A stretch of DNA of 62,440 nt. Source: an uncultured Candidatus Actinomarina sp. GTDB taxonomy: Bacteria; Actinomycetota; Acidimicrobiia; Actinomarinales; Actinomarinaceae. A program made the translations under genes and the position numbers. Below are positions 25,602 to 33,268 of this stretch, piece by piece (the first letter of the stretch is position 1; each line of letters starts with the position of its first letter). The notes under the pieces are model-generated. The model was not told the origin of the DNA. It made no database searches and saw only the letters and a program-made list of their open reading frames with translations. The stretch lies in assembly GCA_902599555.1 (NCBI GenBank), contig CACKFQ010000005.1:1-62440 (forward strand), given 5' to 3'.

Positions 25602-25663
25602 TGGACTCCTTTTTTAAATGGCATACTATGACTACTTTTATTTTGAAAAAGTGACAGTTTAAT

Positions 25664-25861
25664 TTAAATTTTTTTTAAAAAAGTATTTACCTTAGCCATT
25701 GCAAAGGATGAAAGAGAAATATTTTCAGGAGAGTTAACAAAATATTCATTGAGACCTTGCTCGTATACTGATTGTAATTTTTCATAATTAATTCCATATT
25801 GCTGTGATTTAAGTCTCAACGATTTAGCAGCAACTTTAGATATCTTCATATTTTGTTTCAA
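25664..25861 (-). CDS. Small hypothetical protein
   Basis: 61 aa from the ATG at 25849, or 65 aa from a TTG four codons earlier; the start is uncertain because neither has a Shine-Dalgarno. The N-terminal half is basic and helical (MKISKVAAKSLRLKSQQYG), the rest is mixed. No family recognised. It overlaps the 3' end of the gene upstream, as is usual in this block. Confidence 0.4.
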   Translation of the reverse strand: MKQNMKISKVAAKSLRLKSQQYGINYEKLQSVYEQGLNEYFVNSPENISLSSFAMAKVNTFLKKI

Positions 25862-25997
25862 TATTTATAACTTTGTGTCCCCTCACCTGGCTAATATACC
25901 CTTTCCAAAAATGAGCTGCCTCTTCAACAGTTCTCCAAGAAAACCCTTGATTAGGTGCATACTCGACTGTAATTATCATTTTTCCTTTATCTTCCAT
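25836..25997 (-). CDS. Small hypothetical protein
   Basis: 53 aa from the ATG at 25997, chosen over an in-frame TTG at 26027 because AAGGA sits just before the ATG. It begins MEDKGKMIITVEYAPNQG and has a compact strand-rich sequence with two Trp residues (FSWRTVEEAAHFWKGY). No family recognised. It overlaps its downstream neighbour. Confidence 0.45.
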   Translation of the reverse strand: MEDKGKMIITVEYAPNQGFSWRTVEEAAHFWKGYISQVRGHKVINIETKYEDI

Positions 25998-26116
25998 GTT
26001 CCTTCTCTTCTCTTTTCTGTCTTTCAAAATTAGTTTCTCTGAACCTTGTTTCTTTAAAATTAATCTTTATTTCTCTATGAGCCTTTTCTAAGAGTCCTTT
26101 TGCATAAACTGACAAT

Positions 26117-26326
26117 TTACTCTTCTTCCATTTTGTAAGCTAGATCTTCCATTTCATCTGCACAGGGAATGCAGAAAGTAAAAGTTGGATTGTCAGAAAA
26201 TATGTAATTTTCACAGGAAATGCACTTTAGGTTTAGAGTAGCTTCGATTTGTTCACCAAAGGCTTTGGTTAGTATGTGAATTTTCATGTAATGGTTTACA
26301 ATCATTTCTTCATAGTTGTCACTCAT
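26117..26326 (-). CDS. Small zinc-ribbon-like protein
   Basis: 69 aa. Two cysteine pairs, CISCENYIF and FCIPCADEM (C-x-x-C ... C-x-x-C, about 34-55), make a likely zinc ribbon; the ends are acidic helices. Family not recognised. It lies 32 bases downstream of the metzincin gene and probably shares its transcript. Confidence 0.5.
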   Translation of the reverse strand: MSDNYEEMIVNHYMKIHILTKAFGEQIEATLNLKCISCENYIFSDNPTFTFCIPCADEMEDLAYKMEEE

Positions 26327-26358
26327 TAGAAACCTGGTGTCCGTGGGAAGAAATTTCT

Positions 26359-27828
26359 TTAAGCACTGTTGCCTCCTTCATTAAGTTCATAATCCAACAA
26401 ACCAAGTTGAAAGTCGATTACATCTCTCCAACCTCCTTGCTTTTCATGACACAAACTTTTGGTTGAAGTACTATCTTTATATTGCAAATATTTCTCTTCA
26501 TCTAAATTCAGGTCCCTAAGTACCTGCTTAGAATTAACTAATACTTTTAAATTAGGATCGTATAAAACTCGTAACTGCACTAAATCTAAAACTGAGAAAT
26601 GAGCGATCTCAGGTGCGTATGTGTTATAAGATACTGATGAATCGTGACACTTATTATGTAAAAGACCCAAAGCGTGAGCAAATTCATGGACTAAAACATG
26701 GCTTCTTAATTCTGCAGATCGCTGCGAATCTATCCAAATCCATCCAAACTCTCCCAGAACATTTTGCTCTTTAACATAAAAATATTTCCGTGGAAAATGA
26801 TAAGTGCCCAAAGCTTTATTTTTACATTTATATGCTTTGTCTGAGAAATATTCTGTACAAGGAACAAAGTGAATTGGTAAGTTAACAGACTCTGCATGGT
26901 CTGAGTATTTTATATTTAATTGAGGTGCGACAATGTGGAGGGTTTTAATCATATTGCTCATTGTTATTAAATCGGACTGCTCAACATCACCAAAAAGACC
27001 AACAACCACCTCTCCGTGGAGCCTATTTCGCCCATTAATGGCGTAGTCAACATACGGTCCATCCAGTTCATTAACATTTTGTTCTAGCAGGGCTAGACCT
27101 ACTTCACTAGGGGGTGGTAGGAATTGATTTTGTTTTTTGAGTTGTTGGTTGTAGGCATGATGTTTAAAGAACTCCTGTTCCTGTTCAAAACTTGTAACAC
27201 GAACATACAGTTCGTCAGCAGGATTAAATACATTGGGTTTATAAGCAGGCTGTACATTAACAAAGTTATTAAATGTCTCTAAAGTCAGTGTCGAGATTGA
27301 ATCAGAAAAACAGTTATTGAAATTAGAATCTTTGCCGATTAACTCTACAAACCAAACGAAATCTTCACCTTGATTATATTTAAATACTTGTAAGTCAACC
27401 TCTTGAACCTTCTGAGTTAAACTAAGCTGCTGCTCTGAGATTCCATGAAACCTAAACCCAAAATTTCTATCATATGTTGAGTTCATTGGGTGAACGTTGA
27501 GAGATACAGTTTTTATCCCTTGTTCTACCGGTGGTTTAGGAAAGTTGATATATGCTTTATTTTTATCTTCGGAAATTTCTAAACTTACTTTATCCCAGTA
27601 CATTTTGTCTTTACAGTCGTTAGTGTGTACTTCGGTTTTTGAGTACGTTTGTTTTGAAGTAGATTCTGCAGATACATTCTCCTCCACATCTATAGGTGTG
27701 CTTGTTATCACTTGAACATTGCTTTCATTATTCGAAAGATGATCGTACGTAATACTCAACTGTTTCACCGCAGTAAAGCTCCATGAAAGTATCCAAGAGA
27801 GTGTAATAACAGCTATCTTTTCAGACAC
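26359..27828 (-). CDS. Secreted or membrane-anchored metzincin-type metalloprotease
   Basis: 489 aa, GTG start overlapping the SGNH gene's end by 8 bases. A hydrophobic N-terminus (about 5-20, AVITLSWILSWSFTAV) is a signal or anchor. The zinc site HEFAHALGLLHNKCH near 390 is the extended HExxHxxGxxH of metzincins (matrixin-like). The C-terminal part after this is short, and no clear Met-turn was identified. The region between about 60 and 330 is unrecognised. An extracellular or envelope protease is the natural reading; the target is unknown. Confidence 0.72.
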   Translation of the reverse strand: MSEKIAVITLSWILSWSFTAVKQLSITYDHLSNNESNVQVITSTPIDVEENVSAESTSKQTYSKTEVHTNDCKDKMYWDKVSLEISEDKNKAYINFPKPPVEQGIKTVSLNVHPMNSTYDRNFGFRFHGISEQQLSLTQKVQEVDLQVFKYNQGEDFVWFVELIGKDSNFNNCFSDSISTLTLETFNNFVNVQPAYKPNVFNPADELYVRVTSFEQEQEFFKHHAYNQQLKKQNQFLPPPSEVGLALLEQNVNELDGPYVDYAINGRNRLHGEVVVGLFGDVEQSDLITMSNMIKTLHIVAPQLNIKYSDHAESVNLPIHFVPCTEYFSDKAYKCKNKALGTYHFPRKYFYVKEQNVLGEFGWIWIDSQRSAELRSHVLVHEFAHALGLLHNKCHDSSVSYNTYAPEIAHFSVLDLVQLRVLYDPNLKVLVNSKQVLRDLNLDEEKYLQYKDSTSTKSLCHEKQGGWRDVIDFQLGLLDYELNEGGNSA

Positions 27829-28435
27829 TTTTCACCCATTCAATAATTCCAGACGCTAGTTTTTTTCCACCCTTATGTGATGGTTCAATAGGGTTTGCAT
27901 AATCTTCAGGTTTGGTAAAGATATTTCTTAGTTCCAAGACATCAACCTTGTATGTTGCTGCAGTGGAAAATATGATGTCGTTAAGCATCGAAACCATTGC
28001 CTGTGAGGCAAAGGCAATATCTGAATATAGGGAGTCATCCAATAAATTACCTTCATAAACTGTACATAACAAAATCTTAGAATCCTGTTGTGACAGATTT
28101 TGGACAATGGTTCGATACCTATCTTTAATTGGTGCCAGTTTGCAAACAGCTTGTTCCATGACCTCTTTCACTGTGAACTCTTCCTTGTTTTTAAGAAAAT
28201 AGATTTGCCCCAGTAGATCATTGCCACCAATAGAGAGAACTTTATGTGTACTAAGTTTTGGTAACTTATCGAGTTGAAAACTCAGCACATCACTCGTTGT
28301 ATGACCATCAACTGCAAGTTGTTTAAACATGTACTCAGATTGTTCTTCTAAATGTTCTTTGACACTTAATTCATGTGGTTGAACATATACTTTGTTGTCG
28401 ATGATGCTATCTCCTAGCAAACTGACATACGCCAT
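27821..28435 (-). CDS. SGNH/GDSL hydrolase family protein
   Basis: 204 aa. Block I YVSLLGDSIIDN (G-D-S nucleophile, residues 3-14), DGHTTSDVLSFQL near 43 (block II Gly), LSIGGNDLLG near 67 (G-x-N-D, block III) and the C-terminal PIEPSHKGGKKLA near 185 with the D/E-x-x-H type end (here EPSH). Members hydrolyse esters or act as acyl hydrolases on lipids and polysaccharides. No signal peptide is seen. AAGGAGA precedes the ATG, within the 31-aa gene upstream. Confidence 0.82.
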   Translation of the reverse strand: MAYVSLLGDSIIDNKVYVQPHELSVKEHLEEQSEYMFKQLAVDGHTTSDVLSFQLDKLPKLSTHKVLSIGGNDLLGQIYFLKNKEEFTVKEVMEQAVCKLAPIKDRYRTIVQNLSQQDSKILLCTVYEGNLLDDSLYSDIAFASQAMVSMLNDIIFSTAATYKVDVLELRNIFTKPEDYANPIEPSHKGGKKLASGIIEWVKSV

Positions 28436-28437
28436 AT

Positions 28438-28533
28438 TTAGACTGTCTCCTTTTCTTTATCTGGTTGCTGTACGGGTTCTGTTTCTGGAACCGGTACTGC
28501 CTCTATTACTCTGAGCGGTTTTCCTATCTCCAT
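28438..28533 (-). CDS. Tiny proline-rich protein, hypothetical
   Basis: 31 aa: MEIGKPLRVIEAVPVPETEP, then QQPDKEKETV. The ATG overlaps the 3' end of the 468-aa gene and the stop lies 2 bases before the SGNH start, so it fills the junction exactly; its 3' part also carries the AAGGAGA ribosome site of the next gene. Short peptides of the RVIEVxP-xxxP type occur in actinobacterial mobile regions as I recall, but I cannot name a family. Confidence 0.4.
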   Translation of the reverse strand: MEIGKPLRVIEAVPVPETEPVQQPDKEKETV

Positions 28534-29930
28534 GTGTTTCCTTTCTCTGTTTCGTTTTCTGTAAAACGTGTATTTTTTCCAATCTTCGTTAAGTGTTTTT
28601 CAAAATATGGATACATTTCTTTAAACCAGTATTTAGGATGTTCTCCAGGAGTAAACGCGATATTAAATGCGTACTCTGCGCTATATTTTCTCTCTAAATA
28701 CTCGTGATACCTAAACCCAAATAGATGGGTTAGGTTTGGATAAGCTAACAAGTGTCCTTTTTCATTGCTTTCTTCAGAGAGCATGGCATTAAAGTGTGCA
28801 AACGATAACACGTACTCTAGATACATTGGTAGAAACTCAGCAAGGCTCTCTCTTCTAAAATGATTAAAGAAGTGATCAAAGCCAGCTCTTCTCTGTCTAA
28901 TATGTCGCATGCGTGGACTTCTGTAGTTTTTTACATCATCTAAATACACTACGTTTCCATTACCTTTTGCAGCTTTTTCTATGAGTATTGCTAGTGAAGG
29001 GAGCTTGTAGTTCAATAGTCTGTTAGTTTCAGAGATAACTTCAGATATCAACCTAATCTTAGGGTAAATAAGTGGGTGATCTCTAAAAGGGAGATACTCT
29101 GAATTTTTAGTCTGATCTCCAGTAAGTTGTTCGTAGTTGTCTAACTGGGTGTCATAAAATTTGAACCTTAGTTCAAAATCATGACCATAGACTTTTAACA
29201 TATTGGTTAAATAGTTATCAATATATACTGCCCACTCGTACGCAGCATGAAAAATTGCAGCTTCATCTTTCTTGAGTATTTCTCCTAAATATCTACAAAT
29301 GCCCATAAGAGTTTCAAACTGTAATAGGAGATAAAACTTCTCTGGCTCTACAAACTGTGAGCGATATCCTTTTTCACACTCAATAACAACACCCCTTAGT
29401 GCCACTTGTCCAACTAAGACAAAGTTCTTCATCTCTAGTGTTTTAATAACTGGGCTATGGAAAAAGAGTTCGGCTACCAGTTTTTGCTCATGTTCTGGTT
29501 TCTCCGTTAATCTTGCAAATAAATTGTTATAGTGCCTAAGTAAATCATCCGATCCATCATGGCCAAAATTACCAGAGCTTATCTCAGCAAACTTTTTAAT
29601 AGAGTAAAAACCACAACTACAGTATGGATTTGGTGCATTATGGTCATAATTTCTACAAGTTGCCTTACCAGACCATGGTTTCATAAAGTCTTGTTCTGTA
29701 CCAAAACCAGGCGGTAGGACATCGTTAAAATCACTCCATGTTCTGTTTCTTCTCCACCCACCAGCTGCGTGAAAGCCATTTTGGATAGTAAAACGCCATA
29801 CTCTATAGGCTTTTATAGATTCTGGAACAATAAAAGGGTCTATTGATTCAGGGTTGCACTTTGTACATACAATACCGTGATGGGTACGTAAACTATTTTC
29901 TAAACATTGACATTTATTAACATTCTCCAT
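28524..29930 (-). CDS. Unknown protein with an actinobacterial Cys/His N-terminal module
   Basis: 468 aa from the ATG at 29930 (MENVNKCQCLENS), which overlaps the stop of the gene upstream and has GGGAGA in front. The N-terminal part has CQC and CTKC pairs, then a pattern AYRVWRF ... GKATCRNYDHNAPNPYCSCG (in pieces, about residues 40-110). This R-x-W / A-x-C / H-x-A-P / C-x-C-G layout is one I associate from memory with actinobacterial and actinophage proteins of unknown function. The remaining 350 residues are helical with many aromatics and not recognised. Probably a metal-binding, intracellular protein. Confidence 0.6.
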   Translation of the reverse strand: MENVNKCQCLENSLRTHHGIVCTKCNPESIDPFIVPESIKAYRVWRFTIQNGFHAAGGWRRNRTWSDFNDVLPPGFGTEQDFMKPWSGKATCRNYDHNAPNPYCSCGFYSIKKFAEISSGNFGHDGSDDLLRHYNNLFARLTEKPEHEQKLVAELFFHSPVIKTLEMKNFVLVGQVALRGVVIECEKGYRSQFVEPEKFYLLLQFETLMGICRYLGEILKKDEAAIFHAAYEWAVYIDNYLTNMLKVYGHDFELRFKFYDTQLDNYEQLTGDQTKNSEYLPFRDHPLIYPKIRLISEVISETNRLLNYKLPSLAILIEKAAKGNGNVVYLDDVKNYRSPRMRHIRQRRAGFDHFFNHFRRESLAEFLPMYLEYVLSFAHFNAMLSEESNEKGHLLAYPNLTHLFGFRYHEYLERKYSAEYAFNIAFTPGEHPKYWFKEMYPYFEKHLTKIGKNTRFTENETEKGNTWR

Positions 29931-30163
29931 TAATACTTTCTCCCTACATGACCTATATGGAATAATCCACAAAATCTGCAGTGATACTCAGTAATTAATG
30001 TATTAGTTCGTTTTCTTGCAAGATATGCTTTTGTTTTAGCAATCTCTTTTGTGTGATACTTCATTTTTCTCCTACAACTCCAACACTCATAACAAAGACG
30101 GGTGGAACCATTCACCATAGACCAACATAACGCTGGTCTATTGGATGTACGCGTTTTCATCAC
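29930..30163 (-). CDS. Small zinc-binding protein
   Basis: 77 aa. Cysteines are arranged as CYECWSC and YHCRFCGLFHIGH, the last a C-x-x-C-G-x-x-H-x-x-H type end, so one or two zinc sites are likely. Basic middle region (KEIAKTKAYLARKRTN), suggesting nucleic-acid binding. First gene of the minus-strand accessory block, about 30 bases downstream of the consensus promoter at 30196-30224. The exact start (GTG at 30163 or ATG next to it) is open. Confidence 0.5.
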   Translation of the reverse strand: MMKTRTSNRPALCWSMVNGSTRLCYECWSCRRKMKYHTKEIAKTKAYLARKRTNTLITEYHCRFCGLFHIGHVGRKY

Positions 30164-30180
30164 TGCAGCCCTTCTTTTTA

Positions 30181-30222
30181 GTGATTTTGACCATTATTAT
30201 ATATATTTTTGGTGATTATGAC
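30181..30222. promoter_or_regulatory. Pair of 11-bp direct repeats, operator-like
   Basis: GTGATTTTGAC at 30181-30191 and GTGATTATGAC at 30212-30222 differ at one base and start 31 bp apart, three helical turns. One lies just downstream of the -10 box and the other overlaps the -35 box of the minus-strand promoter, a layout that suits a repressor bound cooperatively. The divergent NrtR-like gene is the obvious candidate for the binding protein (inference). Confidence 0.5.
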
Positions 30223-30224
30223 AA
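30196..30224 (-). promoter_or_regulatory. Sigma-70 consensus promoter of the accessory block
   Basis: On the minus strand TTGTCA (30224-30219), a 17-base spacer, then TATAAT (30201-30196). It drives the row of genes from 30163 down to about 24.9 kb. Confidence 0.65.
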
Positions 30225-30270
30225 ATAAAAATATCTTTTTTTTGTATTTTCCACTAATAATAAGATTCTT

Positions 30271-30276
30271 TATACT
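30271..30276 (+). promoter_or_regulatory. -10 box of a leaderless promoter for the NrtR-like gene
   Basis: TATACT, six bases, then the ATG at 30283; no Shine-Dalgarno. The matching -35 region (TTTCCA, 17 bases upstream) is weak. Confidence 0.5.
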
Positions 30277-30282
30277 TATGGA

Positions 30283-31110
30283 ATGGGTGCGAGTGAGAGA
30301 TTTCCAGTTTCTCTAAATGCAGTGAACGTTGTCTGTTTTAAGATTGACTGGGATGAGAGAATGTTAAATGTACTTCTTGTAAAAAGAAGTATTTCTCCAT
30401 ATAAGAACAAATGGTCGCTTCCTGGTGGTTTTGTCCAAGGAGATGAGACTCTAGAAGAGGCTGCAAGAAGAATTTTTGTTGATGAGACTGGTATCTCCCC
30501 TGCATATTTAAGCCAGTTTAGGTCGTATAGCGATACCAAAAGAGATAAACGGGTGGTTAATCAACGATCTGGTCAGAAAGCACGAGTGGTCACTACTGCA
30601 TTTACTGCTATTTATACAAATAATGAAGAGTTGCAGTTAGATGAAGAGAGTGAAGATATTAGATGGTTTAAGATTCCAAGGCGTTATTTCAGTAGATATA
30701 TACCTGAAGATATGGCCTTTGATCATCATGATATATTGTTAGAAGCATCCAATAGACTTCGCATATCCTTAGAGTATAGTGGTTTAGCGACTCGTTTCTT
30801 GCCAGAACACTTTACATTGGGCCAAATCCAGGATATTTATGAGATTATTTGGGAGGTAGAGTTAGATCCTGCAAACTTTAGAGAGAAACTCACCAATGTT
30901 GAGGGGTGGATTAAAGAATCTAAAGCTGGCCCTAAAGATGCGGAGCCAAGAAGAGGAAAGCCTCCAACGTGGTACAAGGAACATGATATTCCACAGTTTG
31001 ATAGGATGATTACCAATCCAAATGGTGCTGTTATTAGGGAGAAAGAATCAGAGTATCAAAGGAATTTAGATAATTTAACTGGTGAGATTCCGATTGTAAA
31101 AGAAAAATAA
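30283..31110 (+). CDS. NrtR-like transcriptional regulator with a degenerate Nudix domain
   Basis: 275 aa. Nudix domain at about 8-150: SLPGGFVQGDETLEEAARR then IFVDETGI. Against the consensus G-x5-E-x7-R-E-U-x-E-E-x-G-U, one catalytic Glu is Ile and another Asp, so hydrolysis is probably weak or lost. The C-terminal part (about 160-235: FLPEHFTLGQIQDIYEIIWE) is the winged-helix DNA-binding domain of the NrtR family, which senses ADP-ribose and regulates NAD-related genes. It is transcribed away from the accessory block, shares its promoter region with it, and is followed 2 bases later by the NYN gene. Confidence 0.85.
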   Translation: MGASERFPVSLNAVNVVCFKIDWDERMLNVLLVKRSISPYKNKWSLPGGFVQGDETLEEAARRIFVDETGISPAYLSQFRSYSDTKRDKRVVNQRSGQKARVVTTAFTAIYTNNEELQLDEESEDIRWFKIPRRYFSRYIPEDMAFDHHDILLEASNRLRISLEYSGLATRFLPEHFTLGQIQDIYEIIWEVELDPANFREKLTNVEGWIKESKAGPKDAEPRRGKPPTWYKEHDIPQFDRMITNPNGAVIREKESEYQRNLDNLTGEIPIVKEK

Positions 31111-31112
31111 AA

Positions 31113-31943
31113 ATGGCTCAACTGCAAAGAGATTTTTTAGCTTTAATTCCAAATTTCACAAAAGAAAATATTCAAAAGTTCAATTCGATACATTTTATAG
31201 ATGCAGAAAATATGATAGGAAAGCCAACATTTAAAACAAACTTTGTTAAAAGATATGTAAGGGAACTTAACAGTTTCATTAGTCAATACCTTGATATTTA
31301 CAATGATGAAAATTCTTTATTTATAATTTCTGCTGGTAGAAATTTTATTGCAAGTTCTTTTTATCAATACAAGGGTTTAGAAAAAAAAAATATTTACTCT
31401 ATACCTTCTTATGGAAAAGACGGAGCTGATTTAGTTTTGGTTGAAGCCCTCATCAAGTATCTATTTTCAACAGACTTAATTAAGTTTCCAGGAAAAATAT
31501 ATATTGCAAGCTCAGATAAGAAATTTGTTAAACCAATAAATGAGATTCAGAGTTTTTCAAAAAACTTTTTCTTAATTATTTCAGCCAAAGGCAACACAGG
31601 TAAGTACATGCTAAATACTGCAAATTTCATTAAAGTATTTGGATTAAACTTTCCTGACAACTTAATTTACTTTGTTAACAATTTTGCAATGATAACTGGA
31701 GCTAACGATGAGAAAAACTTTTTTAATATAGCTATAAAAGACCTTGATGAAATTAATCAAAAAGTTGCAATTAGTATCACCTGTGAAGATGAGGATGAGA
31801 AATTTTATAACAGATTTATAGATGAAGAATTTAGAAACATTTCTTTACTGGAAAGCTACATACTAAGAAATTTTGGATTATCTATTTCAATTGACTTTAA
31901 CGATAAGGACATATCATTAAATCGACTAGAGTCTTCTAGTTAG
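31113..31943 (+). CDS. NYN-domain (PIN-like) nuclease, putative
   Basis: 276 aa. The N-terminal strand ends in IHFIDAENMIG (Asp at about 30, Glu and Asn next), the middle segment has YGKDGADLVLVEALIKYL (Asp at about 107), and IYIASSDKKFVKPI near 130 matches the S-x-D-x-x-F step of NYN domains. Together they form the acidic metal site of this RNase-type fold. The C-terminal third is not recognised. It follows the NrtR-like gene by 2 bases. An RNA-processing or defence role is possible; it overlaps tail to tail the Sau3AI-like gene. Confidence 0.7.
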   Translation: MAQLQRDFLALIPNFTKENIQKFNSIHFIDAENMIGKPTFKTNFVKRYVRELNSFISQYLDIYNDENSLFIISAGRNFIASSFYQYKGLEKKNIYSIPSYGKDGADLVLVEALIKYLFSTDLIKFPGKIYIASSDKKFVKPINEIQSFSKNFFLIISAKGNTGKYMLNTANFIKVFGLNFPDNLIYFVNNFAMITGANDEKNFFNIAIKDLDEINQKVAISITCEDEDEKFYNRFIDEEFRNISLLESYILRNFGLSISIDFNDKDISLNRLESSS

Positions 31944-33268
31944 TTATTGTAAATTGAATCTCTTATGTAAGAAGCATTAATCCAAAACGTACTTTTCACC
32001 ATTCTTGTTCCAAGGTGTGTGGTAATAGTATCTTTACTGTCCCTGGCTTTTGGCCTCACATGGCAAACCCTATTGTCTTTTATCTTAGGAAGATTACCTA
32101 AATCGTCCTTGTTTAAACAATCTATTGTTTTATGCCATACTTTTTTAGCTTCTAGAATGTCCTGTGTTGGCATATTCCAAAAAACAATCTTGTCTAAAAT
32201 GAGTCCGTTTTCAGTTTCACGCCAAAAAATAAATAAATATTTATCATTCTCCAAGCACTCGTTAAGTTTCGAAGCCTCCCAAGATTCATGTACAAGTTTT
32301 TTAGGGTCGAATCTTGCAGGCAGTGGAACAGACTCTTTGACGGTTCTGCTTTTTGAAACTCTGACTGTCTTAATTTTGTAGTCATATTTTTCCCAGTTTT
32401 TAGCTGCGTTTGGGTCAATCTGATGTAAACAATGAGTAACTAAACTTCTGGAAATTGTTGAATAGCGAGCTTTGTTGTTATCAGATGTATCCATAAAAAG
32501 TGTCGAACTAATCTCTTCAAAACTTTTACCATGAAAATTTTTTAATTTACCAATTAGGCTTTCTAATAATTCCAAATTTACATCTCCTGAAGCAATTATA
32601 TTGTTGAAATATATCTGATTCAACACACTGGTCATATAGCGAGGTTTCAAAGCAAATCTTCGTGGTTTTGCTTTTTTGGCGTTGTTCGGTTGTGTTAGTA
32701 GCTTCTGATTTTTACTACCTGTTGTACTTGCCTCTAAGAACTCTGTGTCTCCTCCAGAAATTAAATGTGCTTTACCTTCTAATACTTTAGTTTTTATCAA
32801 TTCCCAGTCTTTTTTTATTTGATTTATATCCTCTTTGCTTAATTGATGGATGCCTACAACACGAATTTTATAATACAGTGGATTTTGATCTTTTTTATAT
32901 TCGTAATAAACTAACAATGTATTTTTAAGTTTTTTCCATAATGTACTTGAGTAAAATGTCTCATTGATTATTTCGGAAAAATTTATAAACCCTATTGATA
33001 ATCTCTCTTTGGAAACAAGAGTTCCTTTTCTAAAATGTACTCCACCTGTCTTAAGTTCTAGGTTCGCTTTCTCGAAATCAACTCCTTTTTTATTATTTAA
33101 ATCATATTCAAAAAAATATTTTTCTAGATACTGACCAAACTGGCCTTTTCCGCTTAATCTATTTATCTTTGGCTTTTCAATAAAGTCAATTAGACGCTTG
33201 TTTTTCAGCTGTTTTGCATAAAGTTCTATGGATTGAGCTGAGGTTTCATCGTAATGTTTATTTTTCAT
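31940..33268 (-). CDS. Sau3AI/MutH-type restriction endonuclease
   Basis: 442 aa. Catalytic region about 38-85: GKGQFGQYLEKYFFE, then GVDFEKANLELKTGGV, giving the E ... D-(x)n-E-L-K pattern of Sau3AI and MutH. The C-terminal half (about 200-430) looks like a second related domain without that motif, as in Sau3AI, whose C-terminal copy is an allosteric DNA-binding domain. Sau3AI cuts before GATC; that specificity here is an inference from family. The start overlaps the methyltransferase gene by 11 bases, so both are produced together. Confidence 0.85.
   Translation of the reverse strand: MKNKHYDETSAQSIELYAKQLKNKRLIDFIEKPKINRLSGKGQFGQYLEKYFFEYDLNNKKGVDFEKANLELKTGGVHFRKGTLVSKERLSIGFINFSEIINETFYSSTLWKKLKNTLLVYYEYKKDQNPLYYKIRVVGIHQLSKEDINQIKKDWELIKTKVLEGKAHLISGGDTEFLEASTTGSKNQKLLTQPNNAKKAKPRRFALKPRYMTSVLNQIYFNNIIASGDVNLELLESLIGKLKNFHGKSFEEISSTLFMDTSDNNKARYSTISRSLVTHCLHQIDPNAAKNWEKYDYKIKTVRVSKSRTVKESVPLPARFDPKKLVHESWEASKLNECLENDKYLFIFWRETENGLILDKIVFWNMPTQDILEAKKVWHKTIDCLNKDDLGNLPKIKDNRVCHVRPKARDSKDTITTHLGTRMVKSTFWINASYIRDSIYNN

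Noticed and set aside
25987..26115. A 42-codon minus frame with TTG start filling the gap between two small genes
   Set aside because: No Shine-Dalgarno and only a weak start; it overlaps the next gene start. Possible, but not supported enough to list.
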